From VAZQ01 sp963721005 (GTDB taxonomy: Bacteria > Pseudomonadota > Alphaproteobacteria > Rhizobiales > Xanthobacteraceae), in the NCBI GenBank assembly GCA_963721005.1, contig CAVRHR010000004.1, positions 186,001 through 250,000 on the forward strand: DNA of 64,000 nt, in the 5' to 3' direction. Of the stretch, positions 8,484-16,931 are shown one piece after another. The notes under the pieces were generated by a model that worked only from the letters and a program-made list of their open reading frames with translations, ran no database searches and was not told the DNA's origin. The number at the start of each line of letters is the position of its first letter. Positions within the stretch are counted from its first letter, which is position 1. Position numbers and translations under genes: made by a program.

Positions 8484-9859
8484 CCGTCACCCGAAAGCTC
8501 TGTGAGAAGATCGTCGCGACGACAGTGGACGACCTGGACGAGGCCGCCATCGCCAAGGCGCGCCAGCTCGTCCTCGACGGCGTCGCGGTCGCGGTGGCCG
8601 GCGCCTGCATCGAGGAAGCGCCCAAGATCCTCGCCGGCTATTTGCGCGACCAGGGATCGAAGGCGGAATGCGCGGCCCTGGGTTTCGGTTTTCGCATGGC
8701 GCCGGTTCCGGCCGCCTTGCTCAACGCCACCTCGATGCATGTGCTTGATTTCGAGCCGATGTGGACGCCGGCGACGCATGCGCTGTCGCCCGCGCTCGCC
8801 GCGGCGCTGGCACTGGCGGAATCGACCGGCGCCGATGGCCGTGAGGTGCTGGCCGCCGTCGTCAAGGGGGTCGAGATCCAGGGCTGGATCCGGCAGGCTT
8901 GCGGGCACGTGGCGTCGCGCGATTTCAAGTTTCATCCGCCCGGCATGGTGGGGCCTATCGGCGCCGCTGTGGCCGCGTCCCATCTGTTGCGGCTCGACGC
9001 CTCCGCGCTCGCCCATGCGATCGGCATCGCGACCTCGCGATGCGGCAGCCTCACCAGCAACACCGGCACCATGACCAAGTCGACCCATTGTGGCTATGCG
9101 GCCTCGCTCGGCCTCGAATCGGCGTTGCTGGCAGCGAGCGGCTTCACCGGAGACGATCAGGCATTCGACAGCCCGACCGGCTATGCCGCCATATTCCTGC
9201 CGCCCCATTTCGACCGCGAGATGCTGCTGCGCTTCGGGCCGCCGTTCCGGCTGGTCGATCCGGGCTTCACCCTCAAGATTTTTCCCTGCAAATTCACCAC
9301 GCATTACGGCATCACCGCCGCGCTGGCGGCGCGGCCGCGCATACCCACGGCCGACGCGATCCGGGCAGTGCGGATGCTCGCCCCGATCGTTCCGACCGGC
9401 GACCGGCCGCAGCCCAGGGCCGGGCTCGAAGGCAAATTCAGCATGCAATACACGCTGGCGGCAGCCTTGCTCGACGGCGCCGTGACGCTCTCGAGCTTCA
9501 CCGACGCGCGCCTGCATCGGCCCGATATGCAGGCACTGCTGCGCAAGATCGCGGTCACGATGTCGCCGGATATCACCACTGAGTACAACGCCGGCCGCTA
9601 CGTCGACCTGGAGATCGAGCTTGCCGACAGCAGCATCGTGCGTGAGCGCTGCGAGCGGCCGCGCGGATCCTGGGGCGCCGAGCCGATCTCGCAGGCCGAG
9701 CACATCGTGAAGGTGCGGGACTGTCTGGCCGACTCGCTGGCGCCGCCGGCGATCGACGAGCTCTTGGGGCTCGGTGGCCGATTCGAGCAACTGGACGGAA
9801 ACGGCGTGCGCCGGATGCTGGCGCTGGCGTGCCGGGAGGATGGCGCGGGATGTTGCTGA
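8480..9859 (+). CDS. MmgE/PrpD family dehydratase (second copy, cytoplasmic)
   Basis: Member of the MmgE/PrpD family (2-methylcitrate dehydratase, cis-aconitate decarboxylase and relatives), 459 residues, with a GTG start that shares four bases with the aconitase-family stop. It has no signal peptide, unlike the copy at 1917. Family features include MHVLDFEPMWTPATHALSPA near residues 90-110 and KFHPPGMVGPIGAAVAASH near 150-170. With the adjacent hydratase and the divergent lyase, the set resembles the dehydration, rehydration and cleavage steps of a methylcitrate-type route, without a PrpC synthase. The true substrate is unknown. Its last ten bases overlap the start of the next gene. Confidence 0.85.
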   Translation: MTVTRKLCEKIVATTVDDLDEAAIAKARQLVLDGVAVAVAGACIEEAPKILAGYLRDQGSKAECAALGFGFRMAPVPAALLNATSMHVLDFEPMWTPATHALSPALAAALALAESTGADGREVLAAVVKGVEIQGWIRQACGHVASRDFKFHPPGMVGPIGAAVAASHLLRLDASALAHAIGIATSRCGSLTSNTGTMTKSTHCGYAASLGLESALLAASGFTGDDQAFDSPTGYAAIFLPPHFDREMLLRFGPPFRLVDPGFTLKIFPCKFTTHYGITAALAARPRIPTADAIRAVRMLAPIVPTGDRPQPRAGLEGKFSMQYTLAAALLDGAVTLSSFTDARLHRPDMQALLRKIAVTMSPDITTEYNAGRYVDLEIELADSSIVRERCERPRGSWGAEPISQAEHIVKVRDCLADSLAPPAIDELLGLGGRFEQLDGNGVRRMLALACREDGAGCC

Positions 9860-10950
9860 TCGACAACGAGACCGTCAAGCGCGTGCTGACCATGCGCGAA
9901 TGCATCGAGGCGCAGGAGCGCGCCTTTGCGGGCACGCTCACCGGCGCGTCGGTTTCGCGTCCCCGGATCGACATGTTCGTTCCGTGCGATCGTGAGGACG
10001 GCTACTATCGCTGGGGCTCGGTCGAGGGCGCGAGCGACGGCGTCCTGGCGGTCAGGCTCAAGTCGGACATCATGACCTGGCCGGCAGGCCCCGGCGGCAC
10101 CCGCACCGAAACCAAATACTGCATCCAGCCGGGCACCTATTGCGGGCTGGTGCTGCTGTTCAGCACGCAGAACGGCGCGCCGCTCGCCATCATCAATGAC
10201 GGGCACCTCCAGCACATGCGGGTCGGCGCATCGGCGGCCGTCGGCGCGCGGCTGTTGGCGCGCGAGGACGCGCATGCGGTCGGGATGATCGGCTCCGGCG
10301 GCATGGCGCGCACCGTGCTCGAAGCGCTGGTGGAGGTGCGGGAGATCAAGTCCGTAAAAGTCTACAGCCGCGTCGCCGCCAACCGCGCGGCGTTCGCCAG
10401 CGAGATGACCGAGCACTTGCATGTCGCGGTCGAGCCGGTCGCGACCGCCCGCGAGGCCGTGCGGGGCGCCGATATCCTGGCCACCTGCACCGACAGCATG
10501 GATCCGGTGATCGAAGGCGGCTGGATCGAGCCCGGCATGCATGTGGTCAATATCGGGCCGCATGATCTCGGCCCGGACGCGGTCAAGCGCATGGACGTGG
10601 TCATCAGGCAGGGCATCGAGGCGCTGCCGATGCCGGAAGACGATGTGTTTCGCAAAGGCGTCGGCCACAGCCACGGCGCTTTCGTCGGCGGCAGCCCGCA
10701 AGAGCAGATGCGGCTGCCGAAGTCCTCGCCCAAGCGGGTGGCGCCATCGGCGGGTCCGCTCTATGCGGACGTTATTTCCGGCAAGGCGCCAGGCCGCACC
10801 AACCGCGACCAGATCACCCAATACCGGCCGGTCGGGAACTGGGGCCTGCAATTCTCGAGCGTCGGCGCGGTGGTGTATCGCCGGGCGAGAGAGCAGGGTC
10901 TCGGCCGCGCGCTGCCGACCGAATGGTTCTTGCAGGACATCAAGAACTGA
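9850..10950 (+). CDS. Ornithine cyclodeaminase / mu-crystallin family protein
   Basis: NAD(P)-dependent enzyme of the OCD/mu-crystallin family, 366 residues. The family includes ornithine cyclodeaminase, alanine dehydrogenase, ketimine reductases and iminosuccinate reductase. The Rossmann motif is GMIGSGGMARTVLEAL (about residues 147-162), preceded by INDGHLQHMRVGASAAV, a family substrate-site region. The ATG at 9850 was chosen over a GTG at 9829 because GGGAGGA lies nine bases upstream; it overlaps the preceding stop by ten bases, so it is co-translated with the MmgE/PrpD gene. An imine- or keto-acid-reducing role in the same pathway is likely but unproven. Confidence 0.82.
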   Translation: MLLIDNETVKRVLTMRECIEAQERAFAGTLTGASVSRPRIDMFVPCDREDGYYRWGSVEGASDGVLAVRLKSDIMTWPAGPGGTRTETKYCIQPGTYCGLVLLFSTQNGAPLAIINDGHLQHMRVGASAAVGARLLAREDAHAVGMIGSGGMARTVLEALVEVREIKSVKVYSRVAANRAAFASEMTEHLHVAVEPVATAREAVRGADILATCTDSMDPVIEGGWIEPGMHVVNIGPHDLGPDAVKRMDVVIRQGIEALPMPEDDVFRKGVGHSHGAFVGGSPQEQMRLPKSSPKRVAPSAGPLYADVISGKAPGRTNRDQITQYRPVGNWGLQFSSVGAVVYRRAREQGLGRALPTEWFLQDIKN

Positions 10951-11148
10951 ACCGGTTGCCATGGCGCCGCTGTTCGGATGCGACGAGATGCGGCTTTTGC
11001 CGAAGACCGGTCGGTGGTATAGGCCGGCTTCCCTTTATTTTGGCGACAGCGAGAGTGCCTCGGGGCCGGCGGGCATGTTCAGGCGCCGGTTGAGATCGAT
11101 CCGCGATAGGCGCGTCGGTGCGCGCGCCAGATCCCTGGAGGGAGCGCC

Positions 11149-12129
11149 ATGAAACTTCCCCGTCGCCGATTTCTGCGGCTCGCCGTGGGCGCCGTCGCGC
11201 TGCCTGCGGCGGCGCGCCTCGCCAGCGCGCAGCAGGCCTATCCGTCGCGGCCGGTGCGCGTCATCGTGGGTTTCGCCGCCGGTGGCTCCAGCGACATCGG
11301 GGCACGCTTGATCGGGCAATGGTTGCAGGAGCGGCTCGGCCAGCCCTTCGTGGTCGAGAACCGGCCGGGCGCCGCCACCAATATCGCAACCGAGTTGGTC
11401 GTGCACGCGACCCCCGACGGCTACACGCTGCTGATGGTCGGCCCGTCGAGCACCATCAACGCGACGCTCTACGACAAGCTCGGCTTCGTGTTCCTGCGCG
11501 ACATCGCGCCGGTTGCGAGCACCATCCGGCAGCCGCAGATGATGTTGGCCCACCCGTCGCTGCCGGCCAAGACCGTGCCCGAGCTGATAGCCTACGCGAA
11601 GGCCAACCCGGGCAAGATCACCATGGCGTCGGCCGGCACCGGCTCGAGCGGTCACTTGGCCGGCGAATTGTTCAAGATGATGGCCGGCGTGAACATGCTG
11701 CACGTGCCTTATCGCGGCGCCGGGCCCGCACTAAGCGATCTGCTGGGCGGGCAGGTGCTGACGGCGGTCACCGGGATCTCCGGCTCGATCGAGCAGGTGA
11801 GGGCCGGCAAGCTGCGGGCGCTCGCGGTCACCACCGCGACGCGCGCGACGGCACTGCCCGAGGTTCCGACGGTGGGCGAATTTCTGCCCGGCTTCGAGGC
11901 CAGCGACGTGCTCGGCGTCGGCGCCCCCAGAAATACTCCGGCCGAGATCGTCGACAAGCTCAACCGGGAGATCAACGCGGGGCTCGCCGACCCGAAAATT
12001 CAGGCGCGCTTCGCCGATCTGGGCGGCACCCCGCTCGCGCTCAGCCCGACCGAATACGGCAAGATTCTCGCGGATGAAACCGAGAAATGGGGCAAAGTGA
12101 TCCGGTCAGCGAGCATCAAGCCGGAATAG
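11149..12129 (+). CDS. TctC/Bug family substrate-binding protein
   Basis: Periplasmic receptor of the tripartite tricarboxylate transporter (Bug/TctC) family, 326 residues. The N-terminus, KLPRRRFLRLAVGAVALPAA with cleavage near ASAQQ, is a Tat-type signal. Hallmarks follow: YPSRPVRVIVGFAAGGSSDI, VVENRPGAATNIATE and the C-terminal PAEIVDKLNREINAGL. The start has a strong site (GGAGGGAGCGCC). No TctA or TctB membrane genes are nearby, as is usual for the many orphan Bug receptors of this order. It follows the tricarboxylate-type enzymes by 198 bases and may supply their substrate. Fragments of two further copies are found at 12937 and 13510. Confidence 0.92.
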   Translation: MKLPRRRFLRLAVGAVALPAAARLASAQQAYPSRPVRVIVGFAAGGSSDIGARLIGQWLQERLGQPFVVENRPGAATNIATELVVHATPDGYTLLMVGPSSTINATLYDKLGFVFLRDIAPVASTIRQPQMMLAHPSLPAKTVPELIAYAKANPGKITMASAGTGSSGHLAGELFKMMAGVNMLHVPYRGAGPALSDLLGGQVLTAVTGISGSIEQVRAGKLRALAVTTATRATALPEVPTVGEFLPGFEASDVLGVGAPRNTPAEIVDKLNREINAGLADPKIQARFADLGGTPLALSPTEYGKILADETEKWGKVIRSASIKPE

Positions 12130-12241
12130 CGCGGGCACGGCGTTCACGTGTTGCTTCGGGAAAACGCCGGGCGCGCCTTTCCCTGCATAGTCCAATGTCC
12201 GCTTTACTCCCGACATCGACGAGCCGGATAGCTTTGGAAGC

Positions 12242-12871
12242 ATGCGTGACCGGAAGGACCAGCCGCAAGATTGTGATATGCCCGGGATTTACTCTTGGAA
12301 TCCCTGGCAACCCTTTGAGGCAATGAACTGGCTTGCGGGTGTGCAGGCGCCATGGTGCATTGCCGGCGGCTGGGCTCTCGATCTTTGGCACGGAAAGCAG
12401 ACGCGTCCTCACGTCGATTTAGAGATTGCGATTTTGCGCCCGCATTTTCCGCTCTTTCAGTCGCAGCTTGCCGATTTTAAGTGTTACGTCGCGAGCGACG
12501 GCAAAGTGAGTGCTCTGGCACCAGGTTCGATCCCGGAACCAGGGAGACATCAAATACGGATTCTAGACGAGGTTATTCAAAGTTGGCGCATGGATATCTT
12601 CCTCGAACCGGGTGACAGCCTGACGTGGGTTTTTCGCCGCGACGAAACCATCCGCCGCCAGCGTTCGCAGATGATCGCCGCCACCCGCGAGGGGGTGCCG
12701 TATCTCAAGCCAGAAGGCGTTTTGCTCTACAAAGCCAAGGCGGTGCACGCAAAGGACGAAGCAGACTTCCGGGCCTGCGTCCCGCGCTTGCAGCCGTCCG
12801 CGCGTGCATGGTTAAGAGATGCGTTGTCGCGCGCACACCCGGGACATCCATGGATCGGAAATCTGAAATAG
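12242..12871 (+). CDS. Aminoglycoside-2''-adenylyltransferase-like nucleotidyltransferase
   Basis: 209 residues with the nucleotidyltransferase-fold signature CIAGGWALDLWHGKQTRPHV, followed by DLEIAI, the acidic metal-binding pair (Asp/Glu). This matches the ANT(2'')-like domain family, whose chromosomal members are often of unproven function. KPEGVLLYKAKAVHAKDEAD near the C-terminus is also typical, with a Lys and acidic cluster. The start is uncertain: the ATG at 12242 has GGAA just upstream, while a Met at 12278 (MPGIYSW) would give a better domain boundary. The gene lies between the intact tctC gene and a duplicated tctC 3' end, as though inserted or left by rearrangement. Aminoglycoside resistance cannot be claimed from sequence. 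Confidence 0.72.
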   Translation: MRDRKDQPQDCDMPGIYSWNPWQPFEAMNWLAGVQAPWCIAGGWALDLWHGKQTRPHVDLEIAILRPHFPLFQSQLADFKCYVASDGKVSALAPGSIPEPGRHQIRILDEVIQSWRMDIFLEPGDSLTWVFRRDETIRRQRSQMIAATREGVPYLKPEGVLLYKAKAVHAKDEADFRACVPRLQPSARAWLRDALSRAHPGHPWIGNLK

Positions 12872-12936
12872 GCGCGGATCATGCGTTTTTGTCAGCAGCG
12901 TCGGTGTGACAGATAGCGATGCGGTCGCGCCGCAGA

Positions 12937-12977
12937 GGGGCAAAGTGATCCGATCGGCCAGCATCAAGCCGGAATAG
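12937..12977 (+). pseudogene. 3'-end remnant of a tctC-like gene
   Basis: These 41 bases match the last 41 bases of the intact tctC gene (12089-12129) with three differences, ending at the same SIKPE-stop. Weaker similarity continues about 60 bases beyond the stop (compare 12130-12180 with 12978-13035). The rest of this copy is missing. The remaining sequence between 12872 and 13258 shows no convincing gene. Confidence 0.75.
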
Positions 12978-13258
12978 CGCGGTCTGCACGCACGCTTGGT
13001 TTGCTCCGGTAAAATGCCGGGCGCACGGCGTTTCTTGCCCCGCCGGCCGGCCGAATACTCCAGTCCTAGGACCAAAGCACTGTCTTTCCGCAAGCCGAAG
13101 AAGCTGCAGAAATCCATTTCCAGTGCCTTTCCCGCATCGCGCCGCGCTTCGGCAATCGATTTTCTCAGTACATCAGGCGGATTTGCCCCCGCGTTCATAT
13201 CGACAAGATATGCGCGCGCACCAGCAGGGTGTGAGCTGCAGACCTCAGGAGACTCGCA

Positions 13259-13492
13259 ATGTCAGCCAACACAAAGACCGTTCTCGCGGCAGCCTTGATC
13301 CTCGGCACTGCTTCCGCAGCTCTGGCGAATGATGCCGGCAAGGCCGCGGGACACGCCCGCGGGAGCTATGCCCAGGCCCAGGTAGTACCGAGCCTCAAAG
13401 GGGGTCCGAGCTCCTCGACGACGCCGACACGCGCGGTGCGGCCGTTCACTCAGTTTGAGAAGACCTGGTTCGACTACCAGGATCACGAATGA
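13259..13492 (+). CDS. Small secreted protein of unknown function
   Basis: 77 residues. An N-terminal Sec signal (KTVLAAALILGTASAALA) with a likely cleavage after residue 23 leaves a mature peptide of about 54 residues. This is rich in Ala, Gly, Ser and Pro and ends FEKTWFDYQDHE. The start has a ribosome site (CAGGAG) eight bases upstream. Short Ala-rich secreted proteins of this shape are common and uncharacterised in Bradyrhizobium relatives. It sits between two decayed tctC fragments, so it is an intact gene in otherwise eroding DNA. No motif suggests an enzymatic function. Confidence 0.6.
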   Translation: MSANTKTVLAAALILGTASAALANDAGKAAGHARGSYAQAQVVPSLKGGPSSSTTPTRAVRPFTQFEKTWFDYQDHE

Positions 13493-13509
13493 AGGTGATT
13501 GGCTGGCGC

Positions 13510-13600
13510 CGGATCAATCGAGCAAGTCGGGAGGCAAGCCGGGGGCGCTCGCGGTCACCGCCGCGGCGCGCGCGACGGGGCTGCCCCCGACCATCGGAGT
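13510..13600 (+). pseudogene. Internal remnant of a tctC-like gene
   Basis: Aligns with 11801-11890 of the intact tctC gene. In both, the DNA starts CCGG.TC.ATCGAGCA and continues GCGCTCGCGGTCACC; translation gives ALAVTAAARATGLPPTIGV against ALAVTTATRATALPEVPTVG in the intact gene. It is an internal piece but lies downstream of the 3'-end remnant at 12937, so the two remnants are not one collinear copy. Confidence 0.7.
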
Positions 13601-14124
13601 CCGTGGATCGGCCACGCCCGCAACGCAAACCGCCCGCACCGAGGTGGGCGGAACAAATACGCGACATAGGCGTTACAGACGCTCGACGTGCTCCAGCGCG
13701 CGGCGGCTGATTTGCTGGGAGTGGAGGCGAACGCGCTGTGGCGAGAACCTACCGTGAAATTGCAATGGAGGACATGCTGCGAACCGTCGAAGAAGCGATG
13801 AGTTCGCGTTATTGACTGGTGGGGAGACCTGCCGCCGCCGATGAAAGAATTGATCGAGCAGTTCCGCAGCCAGCTCGGGGCGGCAATCGATTCCGTGGAA
13901 TTCGTCAAAAGGGCACTCGACCGACAAACGCCCGAAGCCGACCGCGGCGACGGCCCTGCCTGATGTTGATGCGCTGCATGAGACCGGATATGGCCCAAGC
14001 GGCCGTTTACGGCAGTGCAGCGGGATGTCTGCAATAACAACACCGGACGGTCGGCGGGCGATGCCGCGGCCTCCGCATTTCATCCGAAGAAGACGTCACC
14101 AAACCGCTTTTGTCCCGCAGAGGC
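13601..14124. other. Non-coding or decayed stretch
   Basis: No recognisable gene. Short open stretches such as MKELIEQFRSQLGAAIDSVE (ATG at 13841, stop at 13963, 40 residues) have amphipathic coding-like character but no clear ribosome site or family. The sequence is best read as eroded DNA. A 35-base segment at 13997-14031 recurs at 14769-14804. Confidence 0.5.
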
Positions 14125-14690
14125 TCATGATCGGGACGACGGGATTGTGGAAGCGCTTGGACCCGGGCTCGGAGCGGCGGGACCGGCCGAGGCAAAGAGC
14201 TTCGAAAGGCACCAGCGATGAAGCAACGCTATCGGGGTGGCGACGACCAGGTATGGGACGATTAGAAAGATGGCGCCCAGGGCAGTCATGAGCGCGTATG
14301 CGAACGGCCCCAACGCAAGGAACGGCGTTGCTTTCCACGGTTGCGCCACCGACAGCAACATCGTGATTGCGACATAGGCGCCGCCGACGATCATGAATGC
14401 GCCGACGACGGCGGTGACCGCGGCGAAAGTTGCGACAACCAGTACCATGTTTGGCGCAGCGAATAATCGTGACGGCGAAATATGATCGCGTACCAGCATG
14501 CCGAATAAACGATCAGGCCGGGAAGCGCGAACAAGACAATGTTGGCGAAGCTCACGGTCGGATCCTTGCTGCCCGATACGGCAAACAATGCGAGCCAAAG
14601 GACCGCGAGCGTCAATGCCGCAACGGCAGTGCCGCTCGTTAGGCCCGTCCAAAGAAATCCGCGTGACCACATGAGCTTCGCATTGTCCAT
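14125..14690 (-). pseudogene. Frameshifted multi-pass membrane protein gene
   Basis: Two overlapping frames make one protein. From the ATG at 14690 (MDNAKLMWSRGFLWTGL) the first frame encodes two hydrophobic helices and reads to about 14480 before leaving the membrane pattern. The second frame continues from about 14475 (APNMVLVVATFAAVTAVVGA) with three more helices and ends KLFASAG followed by a short tail. A single-base change near 14450-14480 is needed to join them. No family was recognised. Either the gene is inactivated or the sequence has an error here; the decayed surroundings favour inactivation. Confidence 0.65.
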
Positions 14691-15158
14691 CGGTCGGGTA
14701 AACAAATCATTTGTCCAACGGGTTGCCTCACATTGCGTCCGCACGGACGAAAGTGCGCTTCATGCGCAAAGCGGCGGTTCACGGCGGCGCAGCAGGATGT
14801 CAGAGGCCGGTGCCGCTCGACACTACCAAGCCGTCGAGGAGCAACTCGTCGCCGAACGAACCGCGCAGGCTGGCGTCAACGCAGTTTTCCTGCAGGATCC
14901 GAGCTGTTCATGGATTGCGACCGGCGCACGACAAGACCAGGGGCGGCCGAGGTGGGCGTCGGCGGTGCATCACTGCGCGAGCGGACTAGTCCTTGAACCG
15001 GACCGAGCTTCCGAGCCGCCCGGCCGGCGAATGCAAAATAGCGTCCATGCCCGCTGGCTGATTCCCGCCAATCCGGTATTCTGGAGCACGGTCCAGGCGC
15101 GCCCCATCGGGCTGCAGCTTCATGTTTTTCATGCAAATGCCATGAAAGGCAGGTTGGG
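14691..15158. other. Non-coding stretch with a direct repeat
   Basis: No gene is supported in these 468 bases. The segment at 14769-14804 resembles 13997-14031 (about four in five bases identical), so the frameshifted membrane gene lies between two direct repeats. Open frames here lack ribosome sites and coding character. Confidence 0.5.
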
Positions 15159-16121
15159 ATGAACAGGCACCGGAATCTCCTTCTAACCATCACATTGGCG
15201 ACGGCGGCTGCGACGCCCGCCCTCGCGCAAACCCCAATGCCGGCGGTCGATCCGGCCACCAGCGCAACGATCCCGGATTTCTCCCGCGTGTGGAATCATC
15301 CGGCCTTTCCCTGGTTCGAGCCGCCGGCTTCGGGTCCCGGCCCGGTGACCAACAGGTCGCGCGCACCCCAGCGGCCAGCCGACTCCGCCGGCTCGCAGTC
15401 ATCGCCTCCGACCCGGGACGGCGTGAGCGACTACGACCAGTTGGTCGGCGATTACACCAATCCGATCCTGCAGCCGTGGGCGGCGCAGGTGGTGAAGAAG
15501 TTCGGCGAAATCTCGCTCGCAGGCACCACCTATCCGAACGCGTCGAACCAGTGCTGGCCGTTTCCGATGCCGTTCATTTTCAAGCAGTCGGCGATGATGA
15601 TGATACAGCAGCCGGACAGGATCACGCTGATGTACGGCGGCGATCATGAAGTGCGCCGGGTACGCCTGAACGGGCTCCATCCGTCGCCGCTGAGGCCGTC
15701 CTGGTATGGAGATTCCGTCGGCCGCTACGAAGGCGATACCCTCGTGATCGATACCGTCGGGGTCAAGACCGATCACCCGTATGCGATGATCGACCTGTTC
15801 GGCACGCCCTATACCGACAAGCTGCACGTGGTGGAACGCTATCGGCTACGCGACTATGACGACGTGAAAGACGCCATCGAGAGGAACAAGAAGGAGAATT
15901 GGCTGTTCGCCGGAGATGTCTTCAGCAAGTACCGCGGCAAGTTCCTGCAGCTGCATGTCACGATCGAGGATGCAGGCGTCTTCACGATGCCCTGGACCTC
16001 GACCCTGACCTATGTGCCGGGAGGCGACCAGATAGCGGAGACGGTCTGCGCCGAAAATCCGCGCGAGTATTACAACAACAAGCTGGCGGACGTCCCGAAA
16101 GCCGAGAAGCCGGACTTTTGA
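15159..16121 (+). CDS. Secreted protein of unknown function
   Basis: 320 residues with a Sec signal (RNLLLTITLATAAATPALAQ, residues 5-24). The mature part contains NPILQPWAAQVVKKFGE, NASNQCWPFPMPFIFKQ and the GRYEGDTLVIDTVGVK motif. This WEGDTLVVDT-like element recurs in a widespread family of uncharacterised secreted proteins in Alphaproteobacteria and Acidobacteria, often found near oxidoreductases or amidohydrolases. It seems to be a beta-rich binding protein; the C-terminal part (LTYVPGGDQIAETVCAENP) is also typical of the family. It stands alone in the island, with no evident operon partner. The ATG at 15159 was chosen because the signal peptide begins there. Confidence 0.7.
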   Translation: MNRHRNLLLTITLATAAATPALAQTPMPAVDPATSATIPDFSRVWNHPAFPWFEPPASGPGPVTNRSRAPQRPADSAGSQSSPPTRDGVSDYDQLVGDYTNPILQPWAAQVVKKFGEISLAGTTYPNASNQCWPFPMPFIFKQSAMMMIQQPDRITLMYGGDHEVRRVRLNGLHPSPLRPSWYGDSVGRYEGDTLVIDTVGVKTDHPYAMIDLFGTPYTDKLHVVERYRLRDYDDVKDAIERNKKENWLFAGDVFSKYRGKFLQLHVTIEDAGVFTMPWTSTLTYVPGGDQIAETVCAENPREYYNNKLADVPKAEKPDF

Positions 16122-16283
16122 GGGGTGACGAACGGCGGTTCTGCGACGGCGGCCTCCGGGGGAAAGTTGCGGTCGCTGCTGCCAGATGCGGAAGGAGCTC
16201 GACCGTAACTGCGCGCCGCCGAGCCCGGGAATAGTATCAAGGCCGCGGTTGTTTTTCGCCCGGGCGCGGACTTGCTGCGCTGG

Positions 16284-16931
16284 TCAATGCTGCTTCGTCA
16301 CCGCCAGGTGCGTCGCCGCCGGGGTCGAGACCCGGTCGGTGCAGGCGTAGCCGAGCGCGGGCAGATCCATTCCCGCAAAGAGATTTTCGCCGGCGCCGAG
16401 CAAGACCGGCGCCATGACGAGATGCAGCTCGTCCAACAGGCCGGCCGACAGATATTGCCGGACGGTCGAGACGCCGCCGCCGACCCGGATGTCCTTTTCG
16501 CCGGCAGCGTCCCGCGCCTGCGCCAAAGCGGACTGGATGCCGTCGGTCACGAAATGAAAGGTCGTTCCGCCCTCCATGACCAGAGGAGCGCGCGCGTGCC
16601 GGGTGAGCACGAACACCGGCACATGATAGGGCGGGTTGCTTCCCCACCAGCCTTTCCAGCTCTCGTCCGGCCATTTGCCGCGGATCGGTCCGAACATGTT
16701 GCGACCCATGATCCAGGCCCCGAGATTGGCAAAGCCGCGCGCGGCGAACTCGTCGTCGACGCCGGTATCGCCGCCGTCCTGGCCGAACATCCTCTTGAAG
16801 GTTCGGGTCTTGAACGCCCACTGGTGCAGGTTCATGCCGTTCACGCCGAGCGGATTTTCGAGGCTCTGGTCGGGCCCGGCTCCATAGCCGTCGAGCGACA
16901 CGGAGAAAGCGCGGACACACAGTTTTGGCAT
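16284..16931 (-). CDS. Dihydrofolate-reductase-like (RibD C-terminal domain) protein
   Basis: 215 residues. The RibD-C / DHFR-like reductase fold is indicated by SVSLDGYGAGPDQSLENPLG near the start, LGAWIMGRNMFGP in the middle, and VGGGVSTVRQYLSAGLLDEL plus HLVMAPVLLGAGE toward the end. Members bind NADPH, but most of this subfamily, including YwjB/YyaP-type proteins, has no proven substrate. Its ATG shares one base with the stop of the upstream secreted-protein gene (TAATG), so the two are probably translated together. This pairing with a secreted protein is odd and unexplained. Confidence 0.85.
   Translation of the reverse strand: MPKLCVRAFSVSLDGYGAGPDQSLENPLGVNGMNLHQWAFKTRTFKRMFGQDGGDTGVDDEFAARGFANLGAWIMGRNMFGPIRGKWPDESWKGWWGSNPPYHVPVFVLTRHARAPLVMEGGTTFHFVTDGIQSALAQARDAAGEKDIRVGGGVSTVRQYLSAGLLDELHLVMAPVLLGAGENLFAGMDLPALGYACTDRVSTPAATHLAVTKQH

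Noticed and set aside
12500..12560. tRNA-like T-loop sequence (GGTTCGATCCC)
   Set aside because: It lies inside the nucleotidyltransferase reading frame and has no acceptor or anticodon stems around it.
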